Assembly: GCA_918219625.1 (NCBI GenBank)
Contig: CAKJXT010000044.1
Span: 1 to 39,051, forward strand
Source: Bacilli bacterium
Lineage (GTDB): Bacteria > Bacillota_I > Bacilli_A > RF39 > UBA660
Reading direction: 5' to 3'
DNA length: 39,051 bases
Part shown: in pieces, positions 31,984 through 39,051 of the stretch
Position numbering within the stretch: position 1 is the first letter of the stretch
Layout: each line of letters starts with the position of its first letter
Notes under the pieces: generated by a model
The model's input: the letters and a program-made list of their open reading frames with translations, nothing else
Told to the model about the DNA's origin: nothing
Databases searched by the model: none
Position numbers and translations under genes: made by a program

Positions 31984-32367
31984 ATGTATAGTAAAGATGT
32001 TGAGGATAAGTTAAAGCAATTACGAATAGAGGATTTTATATGGGTTATTTATATAGGAATAATTGCTTTAAGTTATTATTCTAATTATTTAGAGAAAAAT
32101 TATTATGTTTATAATGATTTAAATAGTAAAGATAAGTATAGAAGTATTATGATATTAATTTTTTCTATATTAATTATTGTTTATTATTATTTTTTAAGTG
32201 ATTCTTATAAAAGTATTAAGAATTTAGATGATTATGATACAGAAAAAAAGAAAAGACTTGTTTATTTGTCTTTTCTTGCTTCTTTATTAATTTTTATTAG
32301 TGGCTTAATATTTCTATATATTGCTGTATTGGATACCGATTTAAATGTTGAACTTGCTTTTAATTAG
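31984..32367 (+). CDS. Small three-helix membrane protein C
   Basis: A 127-residue protein with three hydrophobic segments (about 17-34, 53-71, 92-115), a Lys/Asp-rich loop and a short acidic C-terminus. No Shine-Dalgarno precedes the ATG, in keeping with a leaderless transcript from the CATAAT just upstream. Its layout (helix, basic loop, helix, charged loop, helix) resembles the protein encoded at 10953-11339. It converges with the zinc-ribbon gene and overlaps it by 4 bases. No known family recognised. Confidence 0.62.
   Translation: MYSKDVEDKLKQLRIEDFIWVIYIGIIALSYYSNYLEKNYYVYNDLNSKDKYRSIMILIFSILIIVYYYFLSDSYKSIKNLDDYDTEKKKRLVYLSFLASLLIFISGLIFLYIAVLDTDLNVELAFN
32242..32277 (-). terminator. 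Minus-strand terminator inside membrane protein C gene
   Basis: AAGAAAAGAC (32248-32257) / GTCTTTTCTT (32268-32277) form a perfect 10-base stem with a 10-base loop. On the minus strand the stem is followed by seven T (A-run 32243-32249 region on plus). It lies about 90 bases beyond the stop of the convergent zinc-ribbon gene and is on its transcript. Confidence 0.6.
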
Positions 32368-33062
32368 CCTAATATCATTTTTCCAAGTAATATGAAACTT
32401 ACAAGCATTATTATCAATATAATTACTATTGGAATTATTATTGCGAGTATAGGCGCTAGAATGTTGGTTCCGCCTTTCTCTTTTACTAATTGTGTTAATT
32501 GATTAAATCCTAATTTTGGATTATTTTTCTTTATATTTCCGATTCTTTCTATTACTTCATTGAAATAGAATTTTTTAAATGAAATTCCTAGAAATAGATA
32601 AAAAACAAATAAAGTTATCATATATATAATCATGTAAGTATTGAAACCTTTTATTGTTAATAATTCTTTAATATCTCTTATATTATCGAATCTTCCTTGA
32701 GTTGTAAATGTAAAGAATGCACTTATTCCTCCTAACATTAGGAATAGTATTATTGCGACTGCATATAATTTTCTATATAGGTAATAGAATGGTCCAAAGA
32801 AGAATGCACACCAAGAGAAACTTCCTTTTCTAAAATTATAGTATTTATCGCCTATATATATTTGTACAAGTTCATCGAATTCTTTTTGGTTTTGTAATTT
32901 TCTGTCTACTTCTTGTTGATCTACTGGGTTTGGATTATATACACCTATATTTCTTGTAGCAAATTGGTTATCTTGTTGCGCAGTATTATTTCTATTATAT
33001 CCACAATTACTACACATTATTTCGTCGTCTTTTAGTTCGTTTCCACATTTTAAACATCTCAT
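32364..33062 (-). CDS. Zinc-ribbon membrane protein with DUF2628-like segment
   Basis: The 232-residue protein begins MRCLKCGNELKDDEIMCSNCGY, of which the two CxxC pairs (CLKC, CSNC) form a zinc ribbon. A Gln/Asn-rich linker follows, then FSWCAFFFGPFYYLYRK, the pattern of the DUF2628 family (membrane-anchored, role unknown), and about four hydrophobic segments, the last at the C-terminus. The start at 33062 is behind AGGAG (7 bases). It is monocistronic, divergent from sepF and convergent with membrane protein C. Confidence 0.82.
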   Translation of the reverse strand: MRCLKCGNELKDDEIMCSNCGYNRNNTAQQDNQFATRNIGVYNPNPVDQQEVDRKLQNQKEFDELVQIYIGDKYYNFRKGSFSWCAFFFGPFYYLYRKLYAVAIILFLMLGGISAFFTFTTQGRFDNIRDIKELLTIKGFNTYMIIYMITLFVFYLFLGISFKKFYFNEVIERIGNIKKNNPKLGFNQLTQLVKEKGGTNILAPILAIIIPIVIILIIMLVSFILLGKMILG

Positions 33063-33139
33063 AAATATTCTCCTATTCTTATTTAAGTTTATCATATTTT
33101 GCTTATTCTCTCAATATTTATTTTAAAAATATTATTCTA

Positions 33140-33168
33140 TTTACATATTTTTTTATTTATGATAAAAT
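33140..33168 (+). promoter_or_regulatory. Promoter of sepF
   Basis: TTTACA (33140-33145), a 17-base spacer, TGA-TAAAAT (33160-33168). Confidence 0.7.
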
Positions 33169-33198
33169 ATTATAAGTAATAATAAGGGAGGAAATGTT

Positions 33199-33612
33199 AT
33201 GGCATTTAGTTTAAAAAAATGGTTGAAAGATGATGGAGGAGATATTTTCGCTTCTGATGGAACAAGTGATACTTATTATGATAAAACACCTGAAGAAGCT
33301 ACTATGGATAATGGGAAAAGTAAGATGATTTTACTTGAGCCCAGAGCATATTCTGAGTCTCAACAAATAGTAGATCATTTAAAAGCGAGAAACACTGTTG
33401 TTGTTAATTTAAAGAGAGTTACTTCTGATCAAGCAAAGAGAATTGTTGACTTTTTGAGTGGGACAATTTATGCGATTGGTGGAGAAATTCAAAAAATAGG
33501 CGGAGGTATATTTTTACTTACTCCTAATAATGTAAATATACAAGGCTCTATTTCTGATGAAAAAGATGGAAAAGATATTCATGATAATGATGATATAAAT
33601 ATTGAATGGTAA
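33199..33612 (+). CDS. sepF: Cell division protein SepF
   Basis: SepF binds FtsZ filaments and the membrane and forms the division ring scaffold in Gram-positive bacteria. The 137-residue protein has a short amphipathic N-terminus ([12 protein letters not shown]) and an acidic linker, followed by the SepF core: [60 protein letters not shown] and TPNNVNI. RBS GGGAGG. In many Bacillota sepF lies in a cluster ending divIVA-ileS; here the intervening ylmG and ylmH are missing. Confidence 0.95.
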   Translation: MAFSLKKWLKDDGGDIFASDGTSDTYYDKTPEEATMDNGKSKMILLEPRAYSESQQIVDHLKARNTVVVNLKRVTSDQAKRIVDFLSGTIYAIGGEIQKIGGGIFLLTPNNVNIQGSISDEKDGKDIHDNDDINIEW

Positions 33613-33636
33613 TTTTTAAATTTTATTAAATATTTG

Positions 33637-33665
33637 TTGAAATATAGTATGAAGTGTGTTAGAAT
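33637..33665 (+). promoter_or_regulatory. Promoter of the DivIVA-like gene
   Basis: TTGAAA (33637-33642), a 17-base spacer, TGT-TAGAAT (33657-33665). Confidence 0.65.
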
Positions 33666-33686
33666 ATACCTTATTCGAGGTGAGGT

Positions 33687-34148
33687 ATGGAAAAATATAT
33701 GAATACACTTCGTAATGATGATGTCATGAAGTATTTGAATGAAGTTATGAATCGTCTTGCTCAAATTGAGAGTGAAAATAGTTTAAAGGATAAGAGACTT
33801 TATAATTATGATTTGGAGGTTAGAAGATTACAAAATGAAAATTTGAATCTTCATAATCAGGTTAATTTTTATAAAAGTATAGAGTCTAGTTTAAAAAATT
33901 CTATGGCTATGGTTAAACATACTTCAGAACAAATAAGAAATAATGCTTTAAAGGAACGTGAAGTTATAATTAATGATGCGAAAGGTATTGCTTCTAGGAT
34001 ACTTAATGATGCATTAATTAGAGCTGAACGTATTAATATGGAATCTGATAAACTAAAAAGAGATGTTTCTATTTATAAGAATAAAGTTAGATCTTTAATA
34101 GAATGTCAATTGGAAGTTATTGATGATATCGAAAAAATTGATATTTAG
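33687..34148 (+). CDS. DivIVA-like coiled-coil protein
   Basis: A 153-residue, almost wholly helical protein with heptad-like spacing at about 20-60 and 85-140 (LEVRRLQNENLNLHNQV; ILNDALIRAERINMESDKL). Position between sepF and ileS is that of divIVA, a polar and septal membrane-curvature protein, and the EIINDAKGIASRIL-type segment resembles the DivIVA C-terminal coiled coil. The typical N-terminal membrane-binding motif is not evident, so it may be a GpsB- or DivIVA-related variant. RBS GAGGTGAGG. Confidence 0.6.
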   Translation: MEKYMNTLRNDDVMKYLNEVMNRLAQIESENSLKDKRLYNYDLEVRRLQNENLNLHNQVNFYKSIESSLKNSMAMVKHTSEQIRNNALKEREVIINDAKGIASRILNDALIRAERINMESDKLKRDVSIYKNKVRSLIECQLEVIDDIEKIDI

Positions 34149-34149
34149 A

Positions 34150-34355
34150 ACATATGATGAAGACGGTATATTATTTGATTTATAGAGAGTTAGTGTTTGG
34201 TGAAAACTAATATGAGGATAGTATATGGATCACTTTTGATGTTTTTAATCCAATAGATTAAACCGGTTACGCGTTATAGTATTTGAGTGCATAGAGTTCT
34301 ATGAATTAAGGTGGTACCGCGAATATTCGTCCTTAAATTTATAGAATTTTTTTTT
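34150..34355 (+). promoter_or_regulatory. T-box riboswitch, Ile type
   Basis: The T-box core AAGGTGGTACCGCG is at 34308-34321. The stem I specifier region reads ATATGGATCACTTTTG with ATC (Ile, 34229-34231) followed by A. Downstream, CCTTAAATTTATAGAA (34331-34346) and T9 follow, but its best partner is TTCTATGAATTAAGG (34297-34311), which includes the T-box itself. ileS is third in the operon, which supports the Ile assignment. The leader starts directly after the DivIVA-like gene; its promoter is not clear, perhaps TTGATG/TATTTA inside that gene's end. Confidence 0.88.
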
Positions 34356-34366
34356 GGAGGTGAAAT

Positions 34367-35314
34367 ATGATTATACAATTAATTATTTTGATAGTAGGAT
34401 TTGTTGTTTTGATAAAAGGAGCAGATATTTTTGTTGATGGTGCTTCTAGTATAGCTTTGAATCTTAAGTTATCAAAAATGTTGATAGGGCTTACTATTGT
34501 TGCTTTTGGAACAAGTGCTCCTGAGTTTGCAGTTTCTGTTAAGTCTATTATTTCGGGTAATGCTGATATGTTACTTGGAAATGTTATTGGTAGTAATATT
34601 TTAAATATATTACTTATAATTGGTATTTGTTCTTTAATTAGTCCAATTCTTGTTAAAAGTAATACTGTTAAAAAGGAAATTCCAATTGTAATGCTTATAA
34701 GTGGATTATTATTTTTCTTAGCAAAGGATGATTTATTTGTTCCAAGTGTTAATGAAATAAGTAGAAATGATGGTTTTATAATATTGTTATTTTTTACAAT
34801 ATTTATATATTATTTGATTTCTATTATGAGAAATAAGACAGATGAGGATAGTGATGAAGCTCCACTTAGTATGTTTAAGTCAATATTGTTTACAGTATTC
34901 GGTATAGCGTGTATTGTTATCGGAAGTAATGTTGTTGTTGATAGTGCTTCAAAGATTGCGACTATATTAGGTGTAAGTCAAAGAATGATAGCTTTAACAG
35001 TTGTTGCGTTTGGTACATCTTTACCAGAACTTGTTACATCTATTGTTTCTATTAGAAAAGGTGAACAAGAAATACTTGTTGGAAATATAGTAGGAAGTAA
35101 TATATTTAATGTAGGTGTAGTTATGGGTATACCTGTTGCGTTTTTTGGAGGTATTCCAGCAGTTGGATTTAGTGTTATAGATTTGATTGTTATGATTATT
35201 GCTGCTATATTGTTATTTGTATTTTCATTTAAGGATAGAAAAATTGATAAATTTGAAGGTATTATAATGTTTATAATTTTTATAGTTTATTATACTTTTG
35301 TAATTATAGGTTAG
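34367..35314 (+). CDS. Na+/Ca2+ exchanger family membrane protein (CaCA)
   Basis: The 315-residue protein has about ten hydrophobic helices and the two inverted alpha-repeats of CaCA exchangers: IGLTIVAFGTSAPEFAVSV with GNVIGSNILN (about 40-80) and ALTVVAFGTSLPELVTSI with GNIVGSNIFN (about 207-250). The conserved acidic residue in GTSxPE is present in both. Such proteins (YrbG type) export Ca2+ using Na+ or H+. GGAGGTGA precedes the ATG just after the T-box U-tract, so it is the first gene controlled by the Ile T-box. Ion specificity cannot be read. Confidence 0.9.
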   Translation: MIIQLIILIVGFVVLIKGADIFVDGASSIALNLKLSKMLIGLTIVAFGTSAPEFAVSVKSIISGNADMLLGNVIGSNILNILLIIGICSLISPILVKSNTVKKEIPIVMLISGLLFFLAKDDLFVPSVNEISRNDGFIILLFFTIFIYYLISIMRNKTDEDSDEAPLSMFKSILFTVFGIACIVIGSNVVVDSASKIATILGVSQRMIALTVVAFGTSLPELVTSIVSIRKGEQEILVGNIVGSNIFNVGVVMGIPVAFFGGIPAVGFSVIDLIVMIIAAILLFVFSFKDRKIDKFEGIIMFIIFIVYYTFVIIG

Positions 35315-35323
35315 GGGGATTAT

Positions 35324-35854
35324 ATGAATACAGAGTGTGAAATAAGAATACTAAATATTAATGTTGAAGAATTAGTTAAGAAGTTAGAAGAACTTGGAGC
35401 AGAAAAGATTGGTGAATTTGATCAAAAACGATATGTCTATGATGTTGTTCCAAAAGAAGAAGGAAAGTTTATAAGACTTAGAACTAATGGTTTAAAAACA
35501 ACATTAACTTATAAAGATAAAAGGTATACTAGTATGTCTAGTACTAAAGAGTTAGAGTTAGAAATAGAGGATTTTGATAAGGCTCATATGTTATTAATAG
35601 CGGCTGGTATTAATGTTGATAGATATATTGAAAATAAGAGAATATCTTATAAGTATGGTGATGTTGAGTTTGATATAGATTGTTATCCTATGATACCGCC
35701 TTATGTTGAGATTGAAGCTCTTAATGAGGATGTTGTTAATGAATATATTTCTAAGTTAGGATTATCTGATCATGAAGCTACAGTTGATTCACTTAAAAAG
35801 ATTTATGCAAGATATGATATAGATTTTTATAGTATGAAAGAGGTAAAATTTTAG
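35324..35854 (+). CDS. CYTH-domain protein
   Basis: The CYTH fold (class IV adenylate cyclase / thiamine triphosphatase / triphosphate tunnel enzymes) acts on triphosphates. The 176-residue protein starts with CEIRIL, an ExExR version of the ExExK signature (Glu4, Glu6, Arg8). Further acidic and basic tunnel strands follow: KFIRLRTNG, TTLTYKDK, KELELEIEDF, YKYGDVEFDIDCYP and PPYVEIEA. All are typical. Actual substrate unknown. RBS GGGGG; 9 bases from the preceding gene and 8 from ileS, so it is in the T-box operon. Confidence 0.88.
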   Translation: MNTECEIRILNINVEELVKKLEELGAEKIGEFDQKRYVYDVVPKEEGKFIRLRTNGLKTTLTYKDKRYTSMSSTKELELEIEDFDKAHMLLIAAGINVDRYIENKRISYKYGDVEFDIDCYPMIPPYVEIEALNEDVVNEYISKLGLSDHEATVDSLKKIYARYDIDFYSMKEVKF

Positions 35855-35862
35855 GAGGATTT

Positions 35863-38800
35863 ATGGAATTTAAGGAATTAAGCAAAAAGAATATTAATGA
35901 GGTTGAAAGTGATATCTTATCTAGTTGGAAAGATATGGATATATTAAAGAAAACAATTGATCACAGAGAGGGATGTAAGGATTTTGTTTTCTATGATGGA
36001 CCTGCAACTGCTAATGGTAAACCTGGTATCCATCATATGGTTGCAAAAGAACTTAAGGATACTTTTTGTAAGTATAAAACTATGAAAGGTTATCGTGTTC
36101 TTAGAAAAGTTGGTTGGGATACTCATGGACTTCCAGTTGAGGTTCAAGTCGAAAAACAATTAGGTTTTAGTGGTAAAAAAGACATTGAAAATTATGGTAT
36201 AAAAGAGTTTAATGAAAAATGTCGTGAAAGTGTTTGGGAAAATGAAACTGCTTTTAGAGATTTAACTGATAAAATGGGTCAATTTATTGATGTTAAGAAT
36301 CCGTATATAACTTATGATAATAATTATATTGAAACTGAATGGTGGATTTTAAAGAAGTATTTTGATGCTGGATTATTATATAATGGTTATAAAATAACAC
36401 CTTATTGTCCTAGATGTGGAACAAGTTTGTCTTCACATGAAGTTGCTCAAGAGTATAAAGAAATTTCTGTTAATACAGTTATTGTTCCTTTTAAGGTTAA
36501 AGATGATGATTCATATTTCTTAGCGTGGACAACAACTCCATGGACTTTAATGGCAAATGTTGCTTTATGCGTTAATCCAGATAGCAAGTATGTTAAAGTT
36601 CTTAGTAAAGGGTATAAATTTATTTTAGCTGAAGAACTTGCTCCTAAGGTTTTAGGTGATGAATATGAAGTACTAGAAGAGTATACTGGTAAGGATTTAG
36701 AGCATACTGAGTATGAACAATTGATGCCATTTTTATCAGTTGATAAGAAAGCATTCTTTGTTACTTTAGCTGATTATGTTACTATGGATGATGGTACTGG
36801 TATTGTTCATATCGCTCCTGCTTTTGGACAAGATGACTATGAAGTTGGTTTAAAGTATGATTTACCTGTTTTAAATCCTGTTGGTGAAGATGGTAAGTAT
36901 AATGCCGGTCCATGGGAAGGAAGATTAGTTGTTGATCCTGAACTTGAAGTTGATATTATTAAGTATTTAAGTAGCGAAGATAAGTTATTTAAGAAGCAAA
37001 AAATGGTTCATAATTATCCACATTGTTGGAGATGTAAGACACCTTTAATTTATTATGCTAAACCAAGTTGGTATATTAAAACTACGGCTTATAAAGATAA
37101 AATAATTGAAGCTAATAGTAAAATTAATTGGTATCCTACTTATGTTGGTGAAAAGAGATTTAATAACTGGTTAGAGAACATGGTTGACTGGGGGATATCT
37201 CGTAATAGATATTGGGGTTGCCCTCTTCCAATTTGGACTTGTAGTTGTGGACATACTGAGGTTATTGGTTCTAGAGAAGAATTAGTTGAGAAATCAATAG
37301 AAAAAATTGATAGTTCAATTGAACTTCACAGACCATTTATAGATGATGTTCATATCAAATGTTCTAAGTGCGGTGGCACAATGAATCGTGTTACTGATGT
37401 ACTTGATTGTTGGTTTGATAGTGGCGCAATGCCTTTTGCTCAATATCATTATCCATTTGAAAATAAAGAATTATTTGAGAGTCAATTCCCTGCTGATTTT
37501 ATAGCTGAGGGTGTTGACCAAACTCGTGGATGGTTCTATACACTTCTTGTTATTTCAACATTTGTTATGGGTGAGTCTTCATATAAGAATGTTTTAGTTA
37601 ATGACTTATTATTAGATAAGTATGGTCATAAAATGCATAAGAGTAGAGGAAATGCGATTGAACCATTCGGAATTATTAATGAGTATGGTGCTGATACAAT
37701 AAGATTTTATTTACCATCTGTTTCTCCTGTTTGGACACCAATTAAGTTTGATGTTGATGGATTAAAAGAAATATATTCTAAGTATATTAGTACATTTAAG
37801 AATTCTTATTCATTCTTCCAAATGTATGCGAATGCGGATGGAGTAGATCCTAGAGAGTATGATATTCCTGTTAAGAATCGTGAAGATATTGATAAGTGGT
37901 TAATATCTAAATTAAATAAATTAGTAAGAGATGTTACTTCAGCTTTTGAAGAGTATGATTTAAATCGTGTTACTAGATTAATTATTCCATTTATTAATGA
38001 TGATTTATCTAACTGGTATATTAGAAGTAATAGAAGAAGATTCTGGGAGAGTGAATTAACAGAGTCTAAGAAAGCAGTTTATCTTACTACTTATGAAGTA
38101 CTTGTTACTTTATGTAAGTTATGTGCTCCAATAACTCCATTTATTACTGAAGAGATTTATAAGAATTTAACTGGTGAAGAGTCTGTTCATTTAGCTGATT
38201 ATCCAGTTTATGATGAGTCATTAATTAATGATGAAGTTGAAGAGAAGATGGATTTAGTTAGAGATATTTGTTCTTTAGGTAGATTTGCTAGAGAGGACGC
38301 TAAAATAAAGGTTAGACAACCTATTAGTGAGGTTTTACTTGATAAGAATGTTTCTAAGTTAATCAATGAATTTGAATCAGTAATTAAGGAAGAATTAAAT
38401 GTTAAAGAGATAACTTATATTGATAATATGACTGATTATTTAGATTATATTATTAAGCCTAATTTTAGAGAAGTAGGTAAGTTATTTGGAAGTAATGTAG
38501 GTGAGTTTACTAAGTTACTTGGAACATTATCTGTTAGTCAAATTGAAACATTAAAGACTGATAGTATTAAAGTTGATTTCATGGGTGAAGAGTTAGAGAT
38601 TACTCCTTCTATGGTATTAATTACTGTTAATGTTAAAGAAGGTTATTGTTCTTCTAATAATGGTCATGTATTTGTTATTTTAAATACTGAGTTAAATGAA
38701 GATTTAATTTTAGAGGGACTTGCTCGTGAGATTGTTAGAAAAGTTCAAAGCCTTAGAAAAGATAACGACTATATAATTACTGATAGAATTAAGTTATATT

Positions 38801-38955
38801 ATGATGGTAGTGAAATGATTGATAAAACTATTTCTAAGTATAGTGATTATATTAAAAATGAAACTTTAGCTGTAGAATTAATCAAAGATTCTGGTTTAGA
38901 GGAATCATATGATATGAATGGTGAAGCAGTTAAGGTTAAAACTGAAAGAATATAA
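35863..38955 (+). CDS. ileS: Isoleucyl-tRNA synthetase, type 2 (clostridial/eukaryotic-like)
   Basis: IleS charges tRNA-Ile and edits Val. The 1030-residue length is normal for type 2 enzymes. The HIGH motif is PATANGKPGIHHM (47-59) and KMSKS appears as KMHKS (590-594). The editing domain has TTTPWTLMANVALCVNP and GTGIVHIAPAFGQDDYEVG. Zinc-binding Cys pairs are YCPRCGTSL, CWRCKTPL, CSCGH and CSKCGG. Type 2 enzymes are often mupirocin-resistant. RBS AGGAGG, operon with exchanger and CYTH. A bidirectional terminator follows. Confidence 0.96.
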   Translation: MEFKELSKKNINEVESDILSSWKDMDILKKTIDHREGCKDFVFYDGPATANGKPGIHHMVAKELKDTFCKYKTMKGYRVLRKVGWDTHGLPVEVQVEKQLGFSGKKDIENYGIKEFNEKCRESVWENETAFRDLTDKMGQFIDVKNPYITYDNNYIETEWWILKKYFDAGLLYNGYKITPYCPRCGTSLSSHEVAQEYKEISVNTVIVPFKVKDDDSYFLAWTTTPWTLMANVALCVNPDSKYVKVLSKGYKFILAEELAPKVLGDEYEVLEEYTGKDLEHTEYEQLMPFLSVDKKAFFVTLADYVTMDDGTGIVHIAPAFGQDDYEVGLKYDLPVLNPVGEDGKYNAGPWEGRLVVDPELEVDIIKYLSSEDKLFKKQKMVHNYPHCWRCKTPLIYYAKPSWYIKTTAYKDKIIEANSKINWYPTYVGEKRFNNWLENMVDWGISRNRYWGCPLPIWTCSCGHTEVIGSREELVEKSIEKIDSSIELHRPFIDDVHIKCSKCGGTMNRVTDVLDCWFDSGAMPFAQYHYPFENKELFESQFPADFIAEGVDQTRGWFYTLLVISTFVMGESSYKNVLVNDLLLDKYGHKMHKSRGNAIEPFGIINEYGADTIRFYLPSVSPVWTPIKFDVDGLKEIYSKYISTFKNSYSFFQMYANADGVDPREYDIPVKNREDIDKWLISKLNKLVRDVTSAFEEYDLNRVTRLIIPFINDDLSNWYIRSNRRRFWESELTESKKAVYLTTYEVLVTLCKLCAPITPFITEEIYKNLTGEESVHLADYPVYDESLINDEVEEKMDLVRDICSLGRFAREDAKIKVRQPISEVLLDKNVSKLINEFESVIKEELNVKEITYIDNMTDYLDYIIKPNFREVGKLFGSNVGEFTKLLGTLSVSQIETLKTDSIKVDFMGEELEITPSMVLITVNVKEGYCSSNNGHVFVILNTELNEDLILEGLAREIVRKVQSLRKDNDYIITDRIKLYYDGSEMIDKTISKYSDYIKNETLAVELIKDSGLEESYDMNGEAVKVKTERI

Positions 38956-38978
38956 AAGAAAGCTTGTGCTTTCTTTTT
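38954..38978. terminator. Bidirectional terminator between ileS and the sigma-factor gene
   Basis: AAAAGAAAGC (38954-38963), loop TTGT, GCTTTCTTTTT (38968-38978). T-runs on both strands suit termination from either side; both stop codons overlap it. Confidence 0.8.
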
Positions 38979-39051
38979 AATTGTTGTTTTTATTTTTTAT
39001 AAATTCTCTTAACATTTTTGTTAGAGCTCTTTTTTCTATTCTTGATACATA
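38977..39051 (-). CDS. C-terminal fragment of a sigma-70 family factor (SigK-like)
   Basis: On the minus strand the frame runs from the window edge to a TAA at 38977-38979 and encodes 24 residues, YVSRIEKRALTKMLREFIK and a short Lys/Asn tail. YVSRIEKRAL is the end of sigma region 4.2; Bacillus SigK ends with a very similar YVSRIEKRALMKMFHEF (from memory). RpoD-type factors end differently. The gene is convergent with ileS. Only the tail is in the window, so the identity as a sporulation-type sigma factor is tentative. Confidence 0.55.
   Translation of the reverse strand, partial: YVSRIEKRALTKMLREFIKNKNNN

Noticed and set aside
33579..33764. Minus-strand ORF between sepF and the DivIVA-like gene
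   Set aside because: Overlaps the DivIVA-like promoter and start on the opposite strand and has no ribosome-binding site.
1..39051. Use of TGA as Trp (Mycoplasma code)
   Set aside because: TGA ends several genes at the expected place (6188-6190, 22465-22467, 23393-23395, 31402-31404), and Trp is TGG throughout.
1..39051. CRISPR array, insertion sequence or prophage
   Set aside because: No regular spacer-separated repeats, transposase with inverted ends or phage structural genes were seen. The Rpn gene has no terminal inverted repeats around it.

Overview
The window is 39 kb of very AT-rich DNA from a low-GC Gram-positive (Bacillota) bacterium. The evidence is RNase J, SepF with a DivIVA-like protein upstream of ileS, two T-box riboswitches, the Glu/Asn transamidation pathway, GGAGG/GGTGA ribosome-binding sites and TTGACA/TATAAT promoters with 17-base spacing. 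TGA, TAG and TAA all end genes and Trp is always TGG, so the code is standard rather than the Mycoplasma code. Anaerobic ribonucleotide reductase and acetate kinase suggest a fermentative, probably gut-associated anaerobe. A fragment at the right edge resembles the C-terminus of a sporulation-type sigma factor. The lineage is inferred and I cannot name a species.

Layout. 1-870: 3' part of miaA. 1105-2793 (minus): RNase J. 3040-4596: an unrecognised 518-aa protein. 4636-7662: operon dusB, RDD membrane protein, lysS. 7712-8731: a dUTPase-like gene and a MazF-like gene, each followed by a near-identical terminator. 8817-10963: ackA and nrnA. 10953-11339 (minus): small membrane protein. 11702-14758: anaerobic ribonucleotide reductase with its glycyl-radical domain on a separate 59-aa gene, then the activase nrdG. 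14784-23395: accessory block holding a giant helical-repeat, nucleotidyltransferase and kinase-like protein with a frameshift near its 5' end, a dinD copy broken by one amber codon, and an Rpn-family nuclease. 23461-25228: truB and a sugar-nucleotidyltransferase-like gene. 25250-30864: T-box, gatC, gatA, gatB, aspS, tRNA-Asn, tRNA-Glu. 30928-33062: three small membrane proteins separated by a repeated terminator/promoter module, then a convergent zinc-ribbon membrane protein. 33199-34148: sepF and a DivIVA-like gene. 34150-38955: Ile T-box, a Na+/Ca2+ exchanger-like gene, a CYTH protein and ileS. 38977-39051 (minus): end of a sigma factor gene.

How parts work together. A T-box whose specifier region reads GAATAAC (Glu GAA, Asn AAC) controls gatCAB and aspS, the enzymes that make Asn-tRNA and Gln-tRNA by transamidation, and the next two genes are tRNA-Asn and tRNA-Glu. 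A second T-box with an Ile codon lies two genes upstream of ileS, which puts an ion exchanger and a CYTH protein under tRNA-Ile control. Many intergenic regions are extremely compact: stop codons lie inside terminator stems, and at four places a -35 box lies in the terminator loop with the -10 box just after the U-tract.

Most worth follow-up are the split NrdD, the giant protein with its A7 frameshift, the fused terminator/promoter modules and the two T-box operons. All domain assignments come from reading motifs by eye; no database search was possible.
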